Source of the DNA: Myrica gale
Lineage: Eukaryota; Streptophyta; Magnoliopsida; Fagales; Myricaceae
Length of the DNA: 64,000 bases
NCBI GenBank assembly: GCA_963930655.1
Contig: OZ005607.1
Span: 10,370,874-10,434,873 of the forward strand
Reading direction: 5' to 3'
Within the stretch, counting starts at the first letter, position 1. Each line of letters opens with the position of its first letter. Positions 34,716 to 46,363 of the stretch are shown in pieces. The notes beneath the pieces were generated by a model, which saw nothing but the letters and a program-made list of their open reading frames with translations, was not told the DNA's origin and searched no databases. A program made the position numbers and the translations under genes.

Positions 34716-36866
34716 ATGGGAGGCAAGAACATCAAGGTTGAGAACTCTGACAAAAAGCTGCTCCATTGGGACCGATTTAGACAACAGATAGGCTTCAGGG
34801 CCTCCCTCACCTGGTGTTTCGTCTTCATCTGCGTGCTCTACATCCTCTACTCTTCCAACCTCATCCTTACCACGGAAAACCAAAAGTGTTCTGTCTGTTC
34901 AAATGTGTCCACGGAAGAACACCTTAAAGCACTCACCAACATGTCCTCAACCCACCTTCACCTCGGTGAAGAAGTAGAGGATGAACCCGTGGAACGGCCT
35001 GTACTTACACAAAAGTCCCAACGGTATGACACGGAGCTAAAACACATCGTTTTCGGGATTGCCGGTTCATCCAGTCTGTGGGAGAAGAGAAAAGAGTGAG
35101 GACTAGAAGAGACGAGGGGCTACCGGATATTCGAATTTCGGGGGATACTTAGAAATTCAAGTACACATACCGTCAGGGACTGAGATCGGCGCTGAGGATC
35201 TCCAGAGTGGTTTCTGAGACTTTGAGGCTTGGCATGAAGGACGTGAGGTGGTTTTTCATGGGTGATGACGACACGGTTTTTGTGGTGAACAACTTAGTTA
35301 GGATACTCTCTAAGTATGATCATAGGCAGTTCTATTATGTCGGGAGCTCCTCAGAGAGTCATGTTCAAAACATACATTTTTCATATGCCATGGCCTATGG
35401 TGGTGGCGGATTCGCCATTAGCTATCCTCTGGCCAAGGAGTTGGCGAAGATGCAGGAACGTTGCATTCAGCGGTACCCGGGGTTATATGGCAGTGATGAC
35501 AGGATTCAGGCTTGCATGGCTGAGCTAGGGGTGCCACTTACCAAGGAACCCGGCTTTCATCAGGTAAGACTCTTACAACATAACTTGGAAGTTGATAACA
35601 ACAGAGGAAAAGCAGAGAAACATCAAGAAGGTTAAAAGAGAAATTAGCAAATTCTTTTCTTAAGCATTTTAAGGTATTTCGGTTCTAAATCTCCAAATAG
35701 AAGAAAATGCTACAAACACCATTTATTATTGGATCATTAGTATTTCCTCTGGAAAGGACATATATCTGGTTCAGTAGAGACATCTAATGCTATATTACTC
35801 CTAGGTTTTTGAAGGCTGTCTAAATTTTCATGCGGGTTCTTGTGCAGTATGATGTTTATGGAGACCTATTAGGCCTTCTGGGAGCCCATCCTGTGACTCC
35901 CTTGGTGTCACTTCACCACCTTGATGTGGTCCAACCGATATTCCCACGAATGAACAGAGTCAAAGCCCTCCAACACCTAATGTAATCAGTAAAGCTGGAT
36001 TCAGCCAGTATAATGCAACAGTCAATCTGTTACGGCAAGAAACGTTCTTGGTCCATCTCTGTCTCATGGGGCTATGTGATTCAAATATTCAGGGGAGTGA
36101 TTTCTCCCAGAGAGCTAGAGATGCCTACAAGAACCTTTCTAAATTGGTACAGAAAAGCCGATTACACAACATATGCATTCAACACTAGGCCTGTGACCAA
36201 GCATCCTTGTCAGAAGCCCTTCATCTTCTACATGAGCACCTCTCGATATGATCGAGTCAAGAAGCAAACACTTGGGATTTACTCTAGCTATAAATCTCGT
36301 GCCCCTTACTGTCGATGGAATATGAGCTCACCAGAAAAAATCGACATTGTCGTTGTGTTGAAAAGACCAAATCCTCTTCAATGGCAGAAGGTAAGGTGTT
36401 CTTCAATGTGTGTTCGTTCTTATTCTGTATCCTCAAAATCAGGTTACTCTAACCTGTAGTATCTGTAAGTCTCTAGCCATTAGAAACATGAGGTTTTTTT
36501 TTCCCACACAACCTAAAGAATCTAGAGAAATCGAAATAGAAGAATATGTTGGTTGAACATAAGAGACTCGTTAGACAACGCATCCATCTCTGCTTCTTTG
36601 TGCAGAGGGACTAATGCTATTCAGATAAGCCTAGCCTCTTTGAATTCTTTAAATTCTTTCGCGTAAATAATTTATTCGGTTCATGCCAAGTCAAAGCATT
36701 AGCTTACAATTTGTTATTCCCTTTGTATATATCAAGATTGATGCTGTATAAATTTCTTATGCAGTCACCAAGAAGGGATTGTTGTAGAGTTCTGCCATCA
36801 CACAAGAGCTCAACAATGTACTTACAGATTGGCAATTGTCGAGACGGTGAAATTAGTCAGTTGTAG
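34716..36866 (+). pseudogene. GT31/DUF604 glycosyltransferase-like gene, disrupted
   Basis: Three exons are clear (34716-35563, 35848-36390, 36765-36866), with good splice sites. The protein would be a Golgi type II membrane glycosyltransferase of the plant DUF604 (fringe-like, GT31) family. It has a short cytoplasmic N-terminus, a membrane segment at about residues 28-50, a stem, then the catalytic part with the metal-binding GDDDTVFV motif, YVGSSSESHVQNI, YGSDDRIQACMAELGVPLTK, a WGYVIQIFRG region and a C-terminal SPRRDCCRVLPSHKSSTMYL tail. After LWEKRKE about 25 family residues (the YIK-WWRP...WLDKP segment) are missing and the frame stops. A TAG lies within the ISGDT-KFKYTY stretch and a TAA within the QHLM-SVKLDS stretch, each where related genes have a sense codon. 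Three lesions make a sequencing error unlikely. The exact function of this family is poorly defined. Confidence 0.85.
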
Positions 36867-38685
36867 CAGCAGCAAGCAAACCAAGTTTTTTTGCTTAACT
36901 CTGTTCTTACCTCTACTTATTTCAAGGTTTCCGAGGCAGGCAAGAACAGAATCAATGTTAAGGTTGTTCCTTGAACCGGAGCTCTAAAGAACGATTTGCC
37001 AGACTAAGTTGCACCATAAAATCCACAGAACAGCAACAATTTTGAACCACCAGCATTAGCTTACGCTTTTTTTTTTTTTTTTTTTGCTTTCTTTTAAGTT
37101 TGGATCTGATCTGATATAAGCAGGTTTACCCCCAGTGTTTATTATATGATTAGTTGCAAAAAGCCCTTAATGTACCTACGTAGTGACAGAGGAAAAGAGT
37201 ATTTTGCTTGTATCACAGAATAAAAATGTGCTTGGAGTGAAATCAAAATTGAAAATTTTCATTTCAGCTCTTAACATATTTTAAAGTCAAGAGATGAGTT
37301 GAAAATTTCAGCCCAAAACTTAAACATGGTTGGAAAAGAGATCACAGTAAGATCATAAGAAGAGATGTCATTATTAAGCAAAACTAGGCTAAAAAATTCA
37401 AATGAGAAAATACACCTAAACACCACCAGCAAACTTCCTGGAGCAAAATTAATTTTTCAAAATAATATATTTTTTTCAAGAAATAAAGTATATAAAATAG
37501 TGTATTTTTGGATTAATTTTTTTAAAAGAATAAAGTCTTAGACAAAATGAGAGAAGTCATTATTAAGCGAATTTAACCCATACAAACGAGAAAATAGTCT
37601 CTATTACAATAAGTTTCTCTTTTTCTGTTTGTAATTGTCCCCTCTGTTTCATTGCTACATATCCTCATGTGATTTCTATAGTATTTGCTGTAGGAATTTT
37701 TGTTGCCTTGTTTTACACTTTTGGATGGAGGATATTAGATATATACAGCAGATTGCATATTTGTTTTGCTTCCTACGAAGATCTGTGTTGGTGTTCTGCC
37801 TTTTGAGTGATTTAGGACACAATTTGCTTTCAAGGGTTGATTTCCTTACAATTTGTGTTGAGACTAATTGTTACATAATTAGAATGGATGACATATTTGA
37901 AAAGAATACCTACATCTCCATAGGACAATGGCGTCAGGTATAAATTGTATCTGTGTACTCTGTGTTAAGCAGCAGATTGAACAATGTTATGCCCTTCATG
38001 CCTTTAGGTTCAGCTATATTTTGAGTATTGAGTGCAGACGGTTTGGCATTAGAATGGATCTGTAGAGATGTATGGGTATAGCCTTTTGCCTCTAAAGGAA
38101 TTATATATTTTTGTAGTCCTTGTATTGAATGAATGATGTCTTTTCACTTGTTTGATGAGGATTTGGCAGTGAGTTTGACGAATACCATTCTTGTTGTTTC
38201 TTTGTATAATTTATAGCAGAGTGGATTGCAATAAAAATGAAGAAAATTAAAGGCTTGACGATCTCTTGTTGTATAAAATATTTGTATAAGACATTTTAAT
38301 TATTTTTTTAATCAACTATTAAATTTGACGTATTATGTATATGATTGATATAAATTTTAAGCATTTGTTTAGATTATACATATTATCTTTGCAATATCAA
38401 TCCTTTTTTAACTTTCTTTAGAGAGAAATTAGTCCATTTATTTTGATTTTTTTTTCACAAATACTATTATCAACCACTCCATTTGGTGGCTAATAACCAT
38501 TTTGGGACCATATATGGCCACACTTATTTAGAAAGAACACAAACAAGTCCGTCATACATATAAATGAGAATAATACATGACCACAATTTTGGGACAAGAT
38601 TTATAATTTGGGCGACCAAATAATTGGTCCCTAAAACCTACATTGTTGAAACGACATCTTAGCAAAACTAGCTCTACTCAGAATT
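36867..38685. other. Spacer, no gene recognised
   Basis: AT-rich sequence downstream of the glycosyltransferase pseudogene, with a long T-run at about 37070-37085. A 102-codon frame at 37635-37943 has no family motifs, and the stretch to about 38160 has the look of untranslated sequence. I cannot assign it to a gene. Confidence 0.45.
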
Positions 38686-38736
38686 CAAATTGCGTATAGT
38701 TACTTAGAAAAAAAAAAAACAAATTGCGTATAGTTA
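38686..38736 (+). mobile_element. Tail-only retroposon insertion (17-bp insert, 17-bp duplications)
   Basis: Exact 17-bp direct repeats at 38686-38702 and 38720-38736 flank an insert made of CTTAG and twelve A residues. This is the layout of target-primed reverse transcription with almost the whole element lost from its 5' side. The insert resembles the last bases of the SINE at 14693-14805 (CCTAG plus A-run). Confidence 0.75.
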
Positions 38737-38879
38737 ATGGTTGCACACCTGACCTAAAGTGCACCTCAAGGTCTAGTCCAATTTTATAAGCCCGACTTAC
38801 TTCTTCTGTCAAATCAGTCTTAACCCCATTTTACAGGAAATTAGCTTGAATTGTTTGCCAATCTGAACTAAATTCTATT

Positions 38880-39077
38880 GCTGTTAATTGAAGTTTGTAT
38901 TATCATGGACAGTGAATCATGCTTTCCCGAGTTGTTTGGGCTTTACTGTCGCTTTCCTTGGGTGTATGAGGGTTTTGACCCTCCTTAGTCCTTAGTTGCT
39001 TGTTTTTTGTTGTGTTGACGCTGATTGTTTGTTATTTATAATAATTCCATGTGTAAATAAAAAAAAAAAAAAAAACC
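38880..39077 (+). mobile_element. Possible 5'-truncated retroposon with poly(A) tail
   Basis: About 180 bp of non-coding sequence ends in a run of about 19 A residues at 39058-39076. The text before it resembles the 3' untranslated tail of plant LINEs. No target duplication could be made out, so the assignment is weak. Confidence 0.35.
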
Positions 39078-39452
39078 AAAAAGAGAACGTAGAAACTTTG
39101 TTTCAAAGATTCCTTGCATTTACTATATAGTAGCCTGAGCTCTTTCCCACATTCGCTATTTCCCTAAGCTGCTGAGCACAGCCACCTTGCATTTACCCAT
39201 ATAAGGCTTCTATCGCAATGTCATGGCCAATGGGCTACTCCTGGGAAAACCCAGACATTACTTTTTTTGTCATATGTGCCTTTTACTGCTTCGAGCAGCC
39301 CAAATGTCAGCTCTACAGTCCAAAACTTCCTCATCCAACCGCCGACTTTGAAGGTCAGATAGCTTCAGTGGCATTCATTACTGGGAAATCCACTGGCTGT
39401 ATGCCAGATTCCTTCTAGTCCTCCAGCCTGATCTGTTTTACGTTTTTGTATT
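39078..39452. other. Spacer, one unassigned small open frame
   Basis: A 66-codon frame at 39218-39418 is open but has no recognisable motif, no splice partner and no codon pattern that sets it apart. I see nothing else. Confidence 0.4.
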
Positions 39453-41062
39453 ACGGTAAGCAGTGGCGGAGTCAGAAACTCAATCAATTGAGGCAAACTC
39501 TTAAGGAAAAATGACAAAAAAAAAATTTACTACGTAAGGCAAAAAAATGTCTTAACACTATAAATATAAAAAATTAAGGACTAAAAATACTAAAAAATTG
39601 AAATACACGTACCGTACTATTTGCTGATACTGAGAGGTGGCATTAAAGATTAAATTATTGTTGTAAAAGATACCAATAGAGCACCAACTAATCACACAAA
39701 CAAAGTATTTATATATATATATATATTCTTTGTAAAACAAGACACATAAATGAAACAAAATATTTTCAGCAATATAACTCTTTACTTTCATAAATGAATT
39801 ACTTACTTTTGTTGCCAGAAAGGATGTGCCTTATGCTCAAAAAGTCCTGCTGAATTTGTTGGGATCTGTAAAAAGAAAACATAACACATAAATGAGAAAA
39901 ATAAACGATTACTGTGTTTCTATTATTCTTGAAAGAAACAATAGCAAAACGAAGCATATTGGAAAAAGAAGCCAAAGGATCTAAAGTTAAAAAAGAATCC
40001 AAGTTCCAAAGGCATAAAGATACTTCTCACCCTTGCTATAGCTGTTTTTTAGTGTGACAGTACTATTGAACACGAGCTTCTCAGAAGTGGAATCTCTATC
40101 AACAATAAAATAACCTGAAATTGCAAGGTGGAATACATACTTGGTAAATGATAATAGAAAAAAATTTGGACAAAAAGTTCAATTTTAACATCCAAATAAC
40201 TATTCTACTCCCTTTACAAAATGAGAAAACAAAAAAATCGTAGTTCAAAATACCCATTACCTAGCTAAATTAATGGCTAAAATTTTGAAGAAATATATCC
40301 ATAACTTGATCCAAACGTCACAAATTACAATGGAAAAGAAGTTCCACCTTTAGAGAAAGACAATTAAAAACAAGTTAATCTCATGAGCTATGAAAAATCA
40401 GACCTAAACAAACAAAAGAGAGATGAAAATGAGTCTTACCTCAACTTTGGATTTTCATAAAATGTGGAGAAGTCAAACATGTAAAATTAGATGATGATAG
40501 TGACAATAAAATGATATAACCAATGATTCTCTAGTAGGTAAAGATAGACACGCAATACACTTGAATAATTGAATTATCACTTATCCAACAAGAGCACACC
40601 ACCCCCTTTCTCAGCATTTGTGATATCCAAATTCTCAACCAAGTCCAACATAAAAGGCAAAAGAACAAAAAGAAAAGCAGCATTAGAATAGCGAAAACAT
40701 CTATTTCAAGAATTACAACACACAACGATTATCAGGACTCAGTGAAGTATAAGAAATATTCGTCGCAAAATTCACGACAACGTCAACAAGTTAAGGTAGG
40801 ATTTTAAGTTTTGACACAAATAAATACCTCTTTACTTATTCTTTTAGTTTGATTTTGAGGTAGTAGGCTGCTTGGGCCTTAATTAAGGGGGCGGGCTGAT
40901 TCATCTAGGCAGGCAAGAGGGGCGAGTTTATTTTTTAGTTGGCCAATGGGGGCAGACCTAATAAAAAAAATAAAAAAATGACATGTAAAATTTTGTTTTG
41001 GGGGGAGCCAACCGGGGCAATGGCCCCGGTTCGCCCCCCCTCCCTCCGCCTGTGACGGTAAG
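39453..41062. mobile_element. Non-autonomous hAT element, copy 2 (1.59 kb)
   Basis: The body at 39461-41054 begins CAGTGGCGGA; its right end (CTCCGCCTGTG) is a slightly altered copy of the terminal repeat. The 8-bp sequence acggtaag is exact on both sides (39453-39460 and 41055-41062). The left part is closely similar to copies 1 and 3. The interior is AT-rich and no working transposase is visible. Confidence 0.88.
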
Positions 41063-41356
41063 GCGGTAAGCATGTACAGTCTCTCCCTATAGCTAGTCCC
41101 ATGAAATTCATTCCCCCTGCACTGCTAACGTAATGATGGAGAAGCTCAAATGCATACGACAACGTCCATTTTGTCTTCAAAAGTCGATCCCTTCCCCCTA
41201 AAGCAGCTCACTCTTAGGGTGCTAGTGTGGGTTGTCCTCCATAGAGTTTAGTGGGAGGAGAACACAGAATAGGAAGCTGCAAATAATGAATGGAAGCTCT
41301 CTAGGGTCATCAACGTACGAGGGACCAACAAAGTGATAAAATGAGAGCCAACACCC
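41063..41356. other. Short spacer between a hAT copy and a SINE
   Basis: No gene or repeat recognised. An open frame on the minus strand (41222-41503) runs into the SINE and is not supported. Confidence 0.5.
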
Positions 41357-41672
41357 AAAAAGGTGTAGTTTTTTTTTTCCCGTATAAAGGGAGGGGGCGA
41401 CAAGCTTAGCAACTATCCTTGGAAGTGACCATAGAAGCACCCCACCGCAGTAGAATGTTCTGTTTGAATCATAGCTACTGCACAATGGATGAGCCGTCAC
41501 CACAGCACTATCAAGAATACCAGAGAGTCCTAGGCCCGTCTATTAGGTCCAAAGACTTACTTTCGCAAGAGATTTCAATTTATGTCTACACTCGAACCCC
41601 GGAACTTGAGACTAATAAACCATGAGTGGTACTGACTTTGCTACTCCCAGCGGGTCCTAAAAAGGTGTAGTT
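41357..41672 (-). mobile_element. tRNA-derived SINE (about 288 bp) with 14-bp target duplications
   Basis: The exact 14-bp direct repeat (41357-41370 and 41659-41672) flanks a minus-strand body. Near the 5' end the body has box A (TAGCAAAGTCAGTACC) and box B (GGGTTCGAGTG), and it ends in a run of A (T-run at about 41371-41378 on the plus strand). It is about as long as the SINE at 14.0 kb but has a different head, so it may be another family or a distant subfamily. Confidence 0.85.
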
Positions 41673-41767
41673 AATTTGGTTGGCTCATAATATTCGTCGC
41701 GAAGGAAAGAAGGCCAGTATTTCTAGAAACTCTAGCTACTCCAGGCCCATGCTCTGCTTCGTGCTTC

Positions 41768-43296
41768 CTGACATGCAGTGGCAGAACCAGGACTTAAGTT
41801 GAGGGGGGTAAATTTCTAAGGCAAAATGACATCTCAATTTTTTTTCTACGTAATACAAAAAGTGTCTTTGAGTTAAAATATCAAAAATTAAGGATTAAAA
41901 TCATTAAAAATATTGAAATACACGTACTGTATTATTTGCTGAGACTGCAAGGAGACAATTAGATCCTACAGTTATGCATATTCTGAAAACGTTGCAAAAT
42001 AGCTTCAATGAGTTTACGTAATCCGAGGTCAGCAATACTATCATCCGGATTAAACAAAATACATGGTCTTTTCAAACCAGTATTCACATCAAAAGTAGGA
42101 GTACTAGACGACTCCACGCTGACTGAATTTTTTATCAAAAACTTATACATTATCTAAACAAAACAAAACGAAAATAAACAAATCACAAATTCAACAAATC
42201 ACAAAAACCAACAATTCACAAATTCAATTGAGTAGTGTTCGAAAATTTGAGCAAATTGCAATATAATCTTAAATATAAAAAATTAAACAAATCAACAACA
42301 GTGTCAGATTGTAAGTGTCAGCGTGGTCCTAACTTCGATTGAGAAAATAAGTCGAATTTTCATTCAAAAGAAATAAAATCAACAAATCAACGTAGACTTT
42401 CATTAGGCAACAAATCAACAAATATTCATTTGGCAACATATCAACAAGACACGTTTAACCCCCACCAGGCCACTGTATATTCTTTTTTTTTTGTTGAAAC
42501 GAACATCTTATATATGAAATTAGGAATAGGGGAACACATTACATAAACGACTGAGGACCAACAAGAAATTAAAGCAATATAACCAAACTAATTAACTAAA
42601 ACCAACAAGACAAAACAAAAAAGAAAACAAAGACAGAAACCAATTAACCAAAGCCATCATATATTAATATAATTATATTCATTCGGCTACAAAATAAAAT
42701 TGACAAATTTAGATATAAACAAATGAAATGAACCAATTCGTCAAAATCAATTAAATTTTAACTTTCAATTTCTAAATGTTATTACCTTTGTTGACTGTTG
42801 TTCTTGTTCCCGTCGCCCGAGAAAGAGATCCCGAGAGAGAGATCTCGATAGTCTTAGAGATAGATCTCGAAAGAGAGGCTGGGAGGAAAGGGGGTCCAGT
42901 GGAGGAGTTGAGGTCTGCCGCCTGAGATTAAGAGGTCTCCAACGCCGGTGGAGCCGTGGAGGAGAGAGGGAGGCTGAGAGGCAGTGGCTGGAGGTGGAAC
43001 CGTGGAGGAGAGGGGCTACTTACAGTGTGGCTAGGTTGGCTGGGAAGGAGACAAACACGTCAGATTTTAGGATTTAGACGTGCTGGTGCCTGTAAGTGCT
43101 CCAGTAAGTGACGCCGTTTTCTATTTTGTTTGTTTGTATTTTTTAATTTTTTTTAATAGAGAGGAAAGGGGGCGGACTGGGATGGGTCCAACTCCAAGGG
43201 GGTAGGCTGGCCGCCTTTTGACAAATACTTATATTAAAAAAAACATTACAGAACGAAGGGCGCTTGCCACCCCTTCGGTCCCCCACTGCTGACATG
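41768..43296. mobile_element. Non-autonomous hAT element, copy 3 (1.51 kb)
   Basis: The body at 41776-43288 begins CAGTGGCAGA and ends CCCCCACTG. The 8-bp sequence ctgacatg is exact on both sides (41768-41775 and 43289-43296). It shares its left 300 bp with copies 1 and 2. On the minus strand near 41959-42150 it retains a readable stretch (DVNTGLKRPCILFNPDDSIA, then DLGLRKLIEAI). Confidence 0.9.
41959..42150 (-). pseudogene. Possible N-terminal remnant of a TTF/MYM-type hAT transposase
   Basis: A 63-codon frame inside hAT copy 3 reads DVNTGLKRPCILFNPDDSIA followed by DLGLRKLIEAI. The DxGLRKxI pattern after an acidic, Ser-rich start recalls the segment that precedes the TTF-type zinc finger in plant zinc-finger MYM-type hAT transposases. 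The finger itself is not present. It is a remnant at most, and the resemblance is short. Confidence 0.35.
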
Positions 43297-44220
43297 ATAC
43301 GAGTGGATCAAAATACTCAAAACCGCGTCTTTTGCTAGCTATAGCCAGCTTGGTAGCCTGGCCTGCAGATTTTAACCGGCGCAGGCAATTTTTTTTCTTT
43401 TAGAGAGCGTTGCTGGTGGGGAACACCCTGGATTTTCCTGGTACATAATGCTGCTCCTGGCACCACCAATTCGTTCAACTATTTGACCTTCCTTTATAGC
43501 TCTTTATGTAACTCGCCGACGTTCAACTATTTGACCTTCCTTTATAGCTCTTTATGTAACTGGCCGACCTGGTAATCATTTTTTTTCCCACCTCAATCTC
43601 ACACGAACTGTTGTATATTATATTTTTATTTAGAGGTAAGTGTGCCTAGATTATCTTGGAAGTACTTTTAAAGTCGACGCAAAGTGAGAGGGGGGACCTT
43701 GTAGGCAAGCACATAGGATGGACAATACAATTTTACAAAGGTTGCTGGCGGCTGCATGTTATTAGTTTTATGTTTTTTTTTACCAAGTTAATGGCATTTT
43801 TGTCTGGCAGATAATGGCTGTCTTGAACAACCCTAGACTGAGACCAACCAAATGGTAGTCCCCTTCCATAGACCTAAGGAAAGAGTTGCATGCCTTAAAA
43901 GGTCGTTAATGTTGCAATCTAGAGAAACTACTTTAATCGTCCACGGTAGTAACGAGAGACATCATAATAAAGAAGCTGTTGAAATTGGTGGAAAATAAAT
44001 TGGCAAAATGAAACAAATAAATACTATTCCCCTTCCGTGGATTAATGAAATAGCTGTCTTAAAAGCTAGCGGTGACTGTTCAAAGTCCAACAGAGAAACT
44101 ACTTAAAAAATGGTTCATCAATCACCATAGTAAGAGAGATAGGATAATAGAACCAGGATACTCTATAATTTCCTAATTCATCCTAATAGGAAGGACGCAA
44201 ATCATTGGGTCCAATTGTAA
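43297..44220. other. Spacer with a tandem duplication, no gene
   Basis: Non-coding sequence. Apart from the 48-bp tandem repeat at 43472-43567, it contains two loosely similar stretches (around 43800-43980 and 44010-44150) that share CCCCTTCC and AGAGAAACTACTT blocks, which suggests an old local duplication. Confidence 0.45.
43472..43567. repeat. 48-bp tandem duplication
   Basis: Two adjacent 48-bp units (43472-43519 and 43520-43567), nearly identical, in non-coding spacer. Confidence 0.9.
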
Positions 44221-44229
44221 GAGCCCTTT

Positions 44230-44560
44230 GGCCCTCTTTCTACTCACACTTTCTTCTGTCGCCGAGCCCCTCATCTCTGTCTCCATCGTCGTCGCCAACC
44301 GTAGAGCAGTTGAGCTGCTGTTTTGAAGATAATGTTTCTTAATTGCTTTTAAAGATGAGTTTTTTAGTTTCTTTTTTTTCGTGGATTTGTAGTTTTCATT
44401 TTGGGTTTAGAGAGAGAACTTTGTAAATATGCGAGGGTGAAAATGTGAATACCTTCGAGTTAGCAGATAAATGTTTTGATAATCGGTTACCATGTAACTA
44501 TCATCGTCACCAGCAAAAGCCAGTGTTTTTGTCAAATCTAGGCCACCAAAAATAACGGTG
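44230..44560. repeat. Decayed relative of the hAT-like element at 63.3 kb
   Basis: Shared blocks in the same order include TAGAGCAGTTGAG followed by CATTTTGAAGAT-like sequence, TTTTAAAGATGAGTTTTTT, TTTTCGTGGATTT, TTTCATTTTGGGTT and a final GTCAAAT-TAGGCCACC block. They match 63590-63900. The terminal repeats seen at 63.3 kb are not clear here. Confidence 0.6.
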
Positions 44561-46240
44561 CTAACATGTCGGCTGACATATATATTTTGACCAAATCAAC
44601 GCTTATGTCACCGTTACAATCCAAGTCATTGGGGAAGGTTACACGTACCCTATGTATATACCCTTGTCCAGCTCAACCACATTTTTTGATAATTGAACCC
44701 TCCATTAATCAAGTCCTTATTATTATCTCAGCCCAAGCCACTGCTCCAATGAAAACAACTTCATTGTAATTTTAGATCTCTCGAATATGGCATCTTCGTC
44801 ACGACGGAGTACACAATACAAAAATACAAAAAAAAAACAGAAGAGGAAGAAAGAACGACGACAAATACACTTTAGTTTGAGTTTCAAACTATCCTCTCAA
44901 GTCTCAACAACACGTGCACGCATACGTGTTGTCTTGTTAGAACACGCAAATCCCCAAGTTAATCATGATTGATCATTAGACTACCGTTTAGATCATGCGT
45001 ATAGCTAAACGAAACCCTATAAATAATCATGATTGATCATTAGATTATTTCTTTTTCTCTGATTCTTTCCAATTTTTTGGTACCTAATATAAAGCTGCCT
45101 ATTGTTGATTTGTTCTAATACGAGAATAAATTTATAACACTATTTTAACTGTCCGATCTTATTTTAGAACGCAATTAATAAAGGGACAAATTTAATAGTT
45201 TATTAGACCTCCAAAATAATATGGACCCAATAGTTCGCGGCCCAAATATATTTTTTTCTATATATATATATATATATACAAATGTGGCTAATAATATTAG
45301 TATAGAATCTTTTATAATTAATTCAGTTATAAATTAAGGAAGAGTATAGGCTCATGGATATAGAAACAAATTTATTTCGTTGGAATATAACTCCAGTTTC
45401 TACTAATTATATATTTATAGACAATCACAGTTGATGATCTCCGGCTTTTGCATTCTGAATCAATGGTTGAAATAAAGAGGGTCGTAGATGTAGTTGGTCC
45501 ACCATTTAGATCTTGGAAAATCTTTGTCAAATTCATTTTCGCTGGTTTTCCCAATAAAAATGTGATCGATAATAATTCGTTGTATTTTCTTTAATGAGTA
45601 ACTGATCACGAACATTAATGAAGATCAAAATACGTAGAATTTGGGATTGAAATAAATAGGATAAAATTGTGCAAGAATGTATGGTTCCATTCTTTGCTCT
45701 TTTTTTTATTATTCTTTAAATTTACTCTATTGAAATAAAAAGGAACCAATAATTAAGAAGTGATCTAATTCATCATACTCAGAAAAATAGATCGAAATTT
45801 CATGGACATATGTGCGACTTGTTGGTATATTATAAAAATTGAAAAATACAGAAATTAGAGAGACTAGCGAATAAAAATCCAATTGGTCCACTTTCATTTT
45901 ATCTTACATTCCATTTAATTCTAGAATCAGTATTCAAAGTAATAAAGGATCTATTGATTGGATCAGGAATCCAAAGTTGAATTTGATACGAATAAGAGAT
46001 ATTCTTCCTATGTTATATTCTTTACACTTACGCAATTTTAATAAAGATGATTATTAAAATAGTTTTGGAAGTATTTGATGTTTTTAAATTAGAATCATCT
46101 CTAGTTTCATGTCTTAAGTATCAAGTTCAAAGTTTTTATAATGAATCTAGACTAGCTTTTCTAAATTTAAGATATATAAACACTGAGTCAGCTTTCTTTT
46201 TTAGAATTGACGTGCAATTTGGGTACGAGATCCAAATTGA
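44561..46240. other. AT-rich spacer, no gene
   Basis: No reading frame with a recognisable product. It holds a TA repeat at about 45258-45280 and a direct repeat of about 20 bp (AATCATGATTGATCATTAGA at about 44962 and 45028). The stretch at 45.3-46.2 kb is strongly AT-rich; an organelle origin was considered but not supported. Confidence 0.45.
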
Positions 46241-46245
46241 AAAAA

Positions 46246-46303
46246 TGTATTTAACCTAATTCTTAAGATAAAGGGAACAAAGTGTATTTAACCTAATTCT
46301 TAG
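46246..46303. repeat. 37-bp period tandem repeat
   Basis: A 20-bp block beginning TGTATTTAACCTAATTCTTA occurs at 46246 and again at 46283, immediately left of the Pack-MULE. Confidence 0.8.
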
Positions 46304-46363
46304 GTGAGATTGCGAGATCTGGTGCCGGTCAACGGTGCTCAGGTCACATGATTTGTTTTTTTT

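Noticed and set aside
37635-37943. 102-codon open frame downstream of the glycosyltransferase pseudogene
   Set aside because: The composition is Cys/Leu/Phe-rich, with no domain, no splice partner and no sign of selection visible by eye.
45340-46240. Possible insertion of organelle DNA
   Set aside because: The sequence is AT-rich with some plastid-like flavour, but I could not recognise any plastid or mitochondrial gene. A BLAST against organelle genomes would decide.
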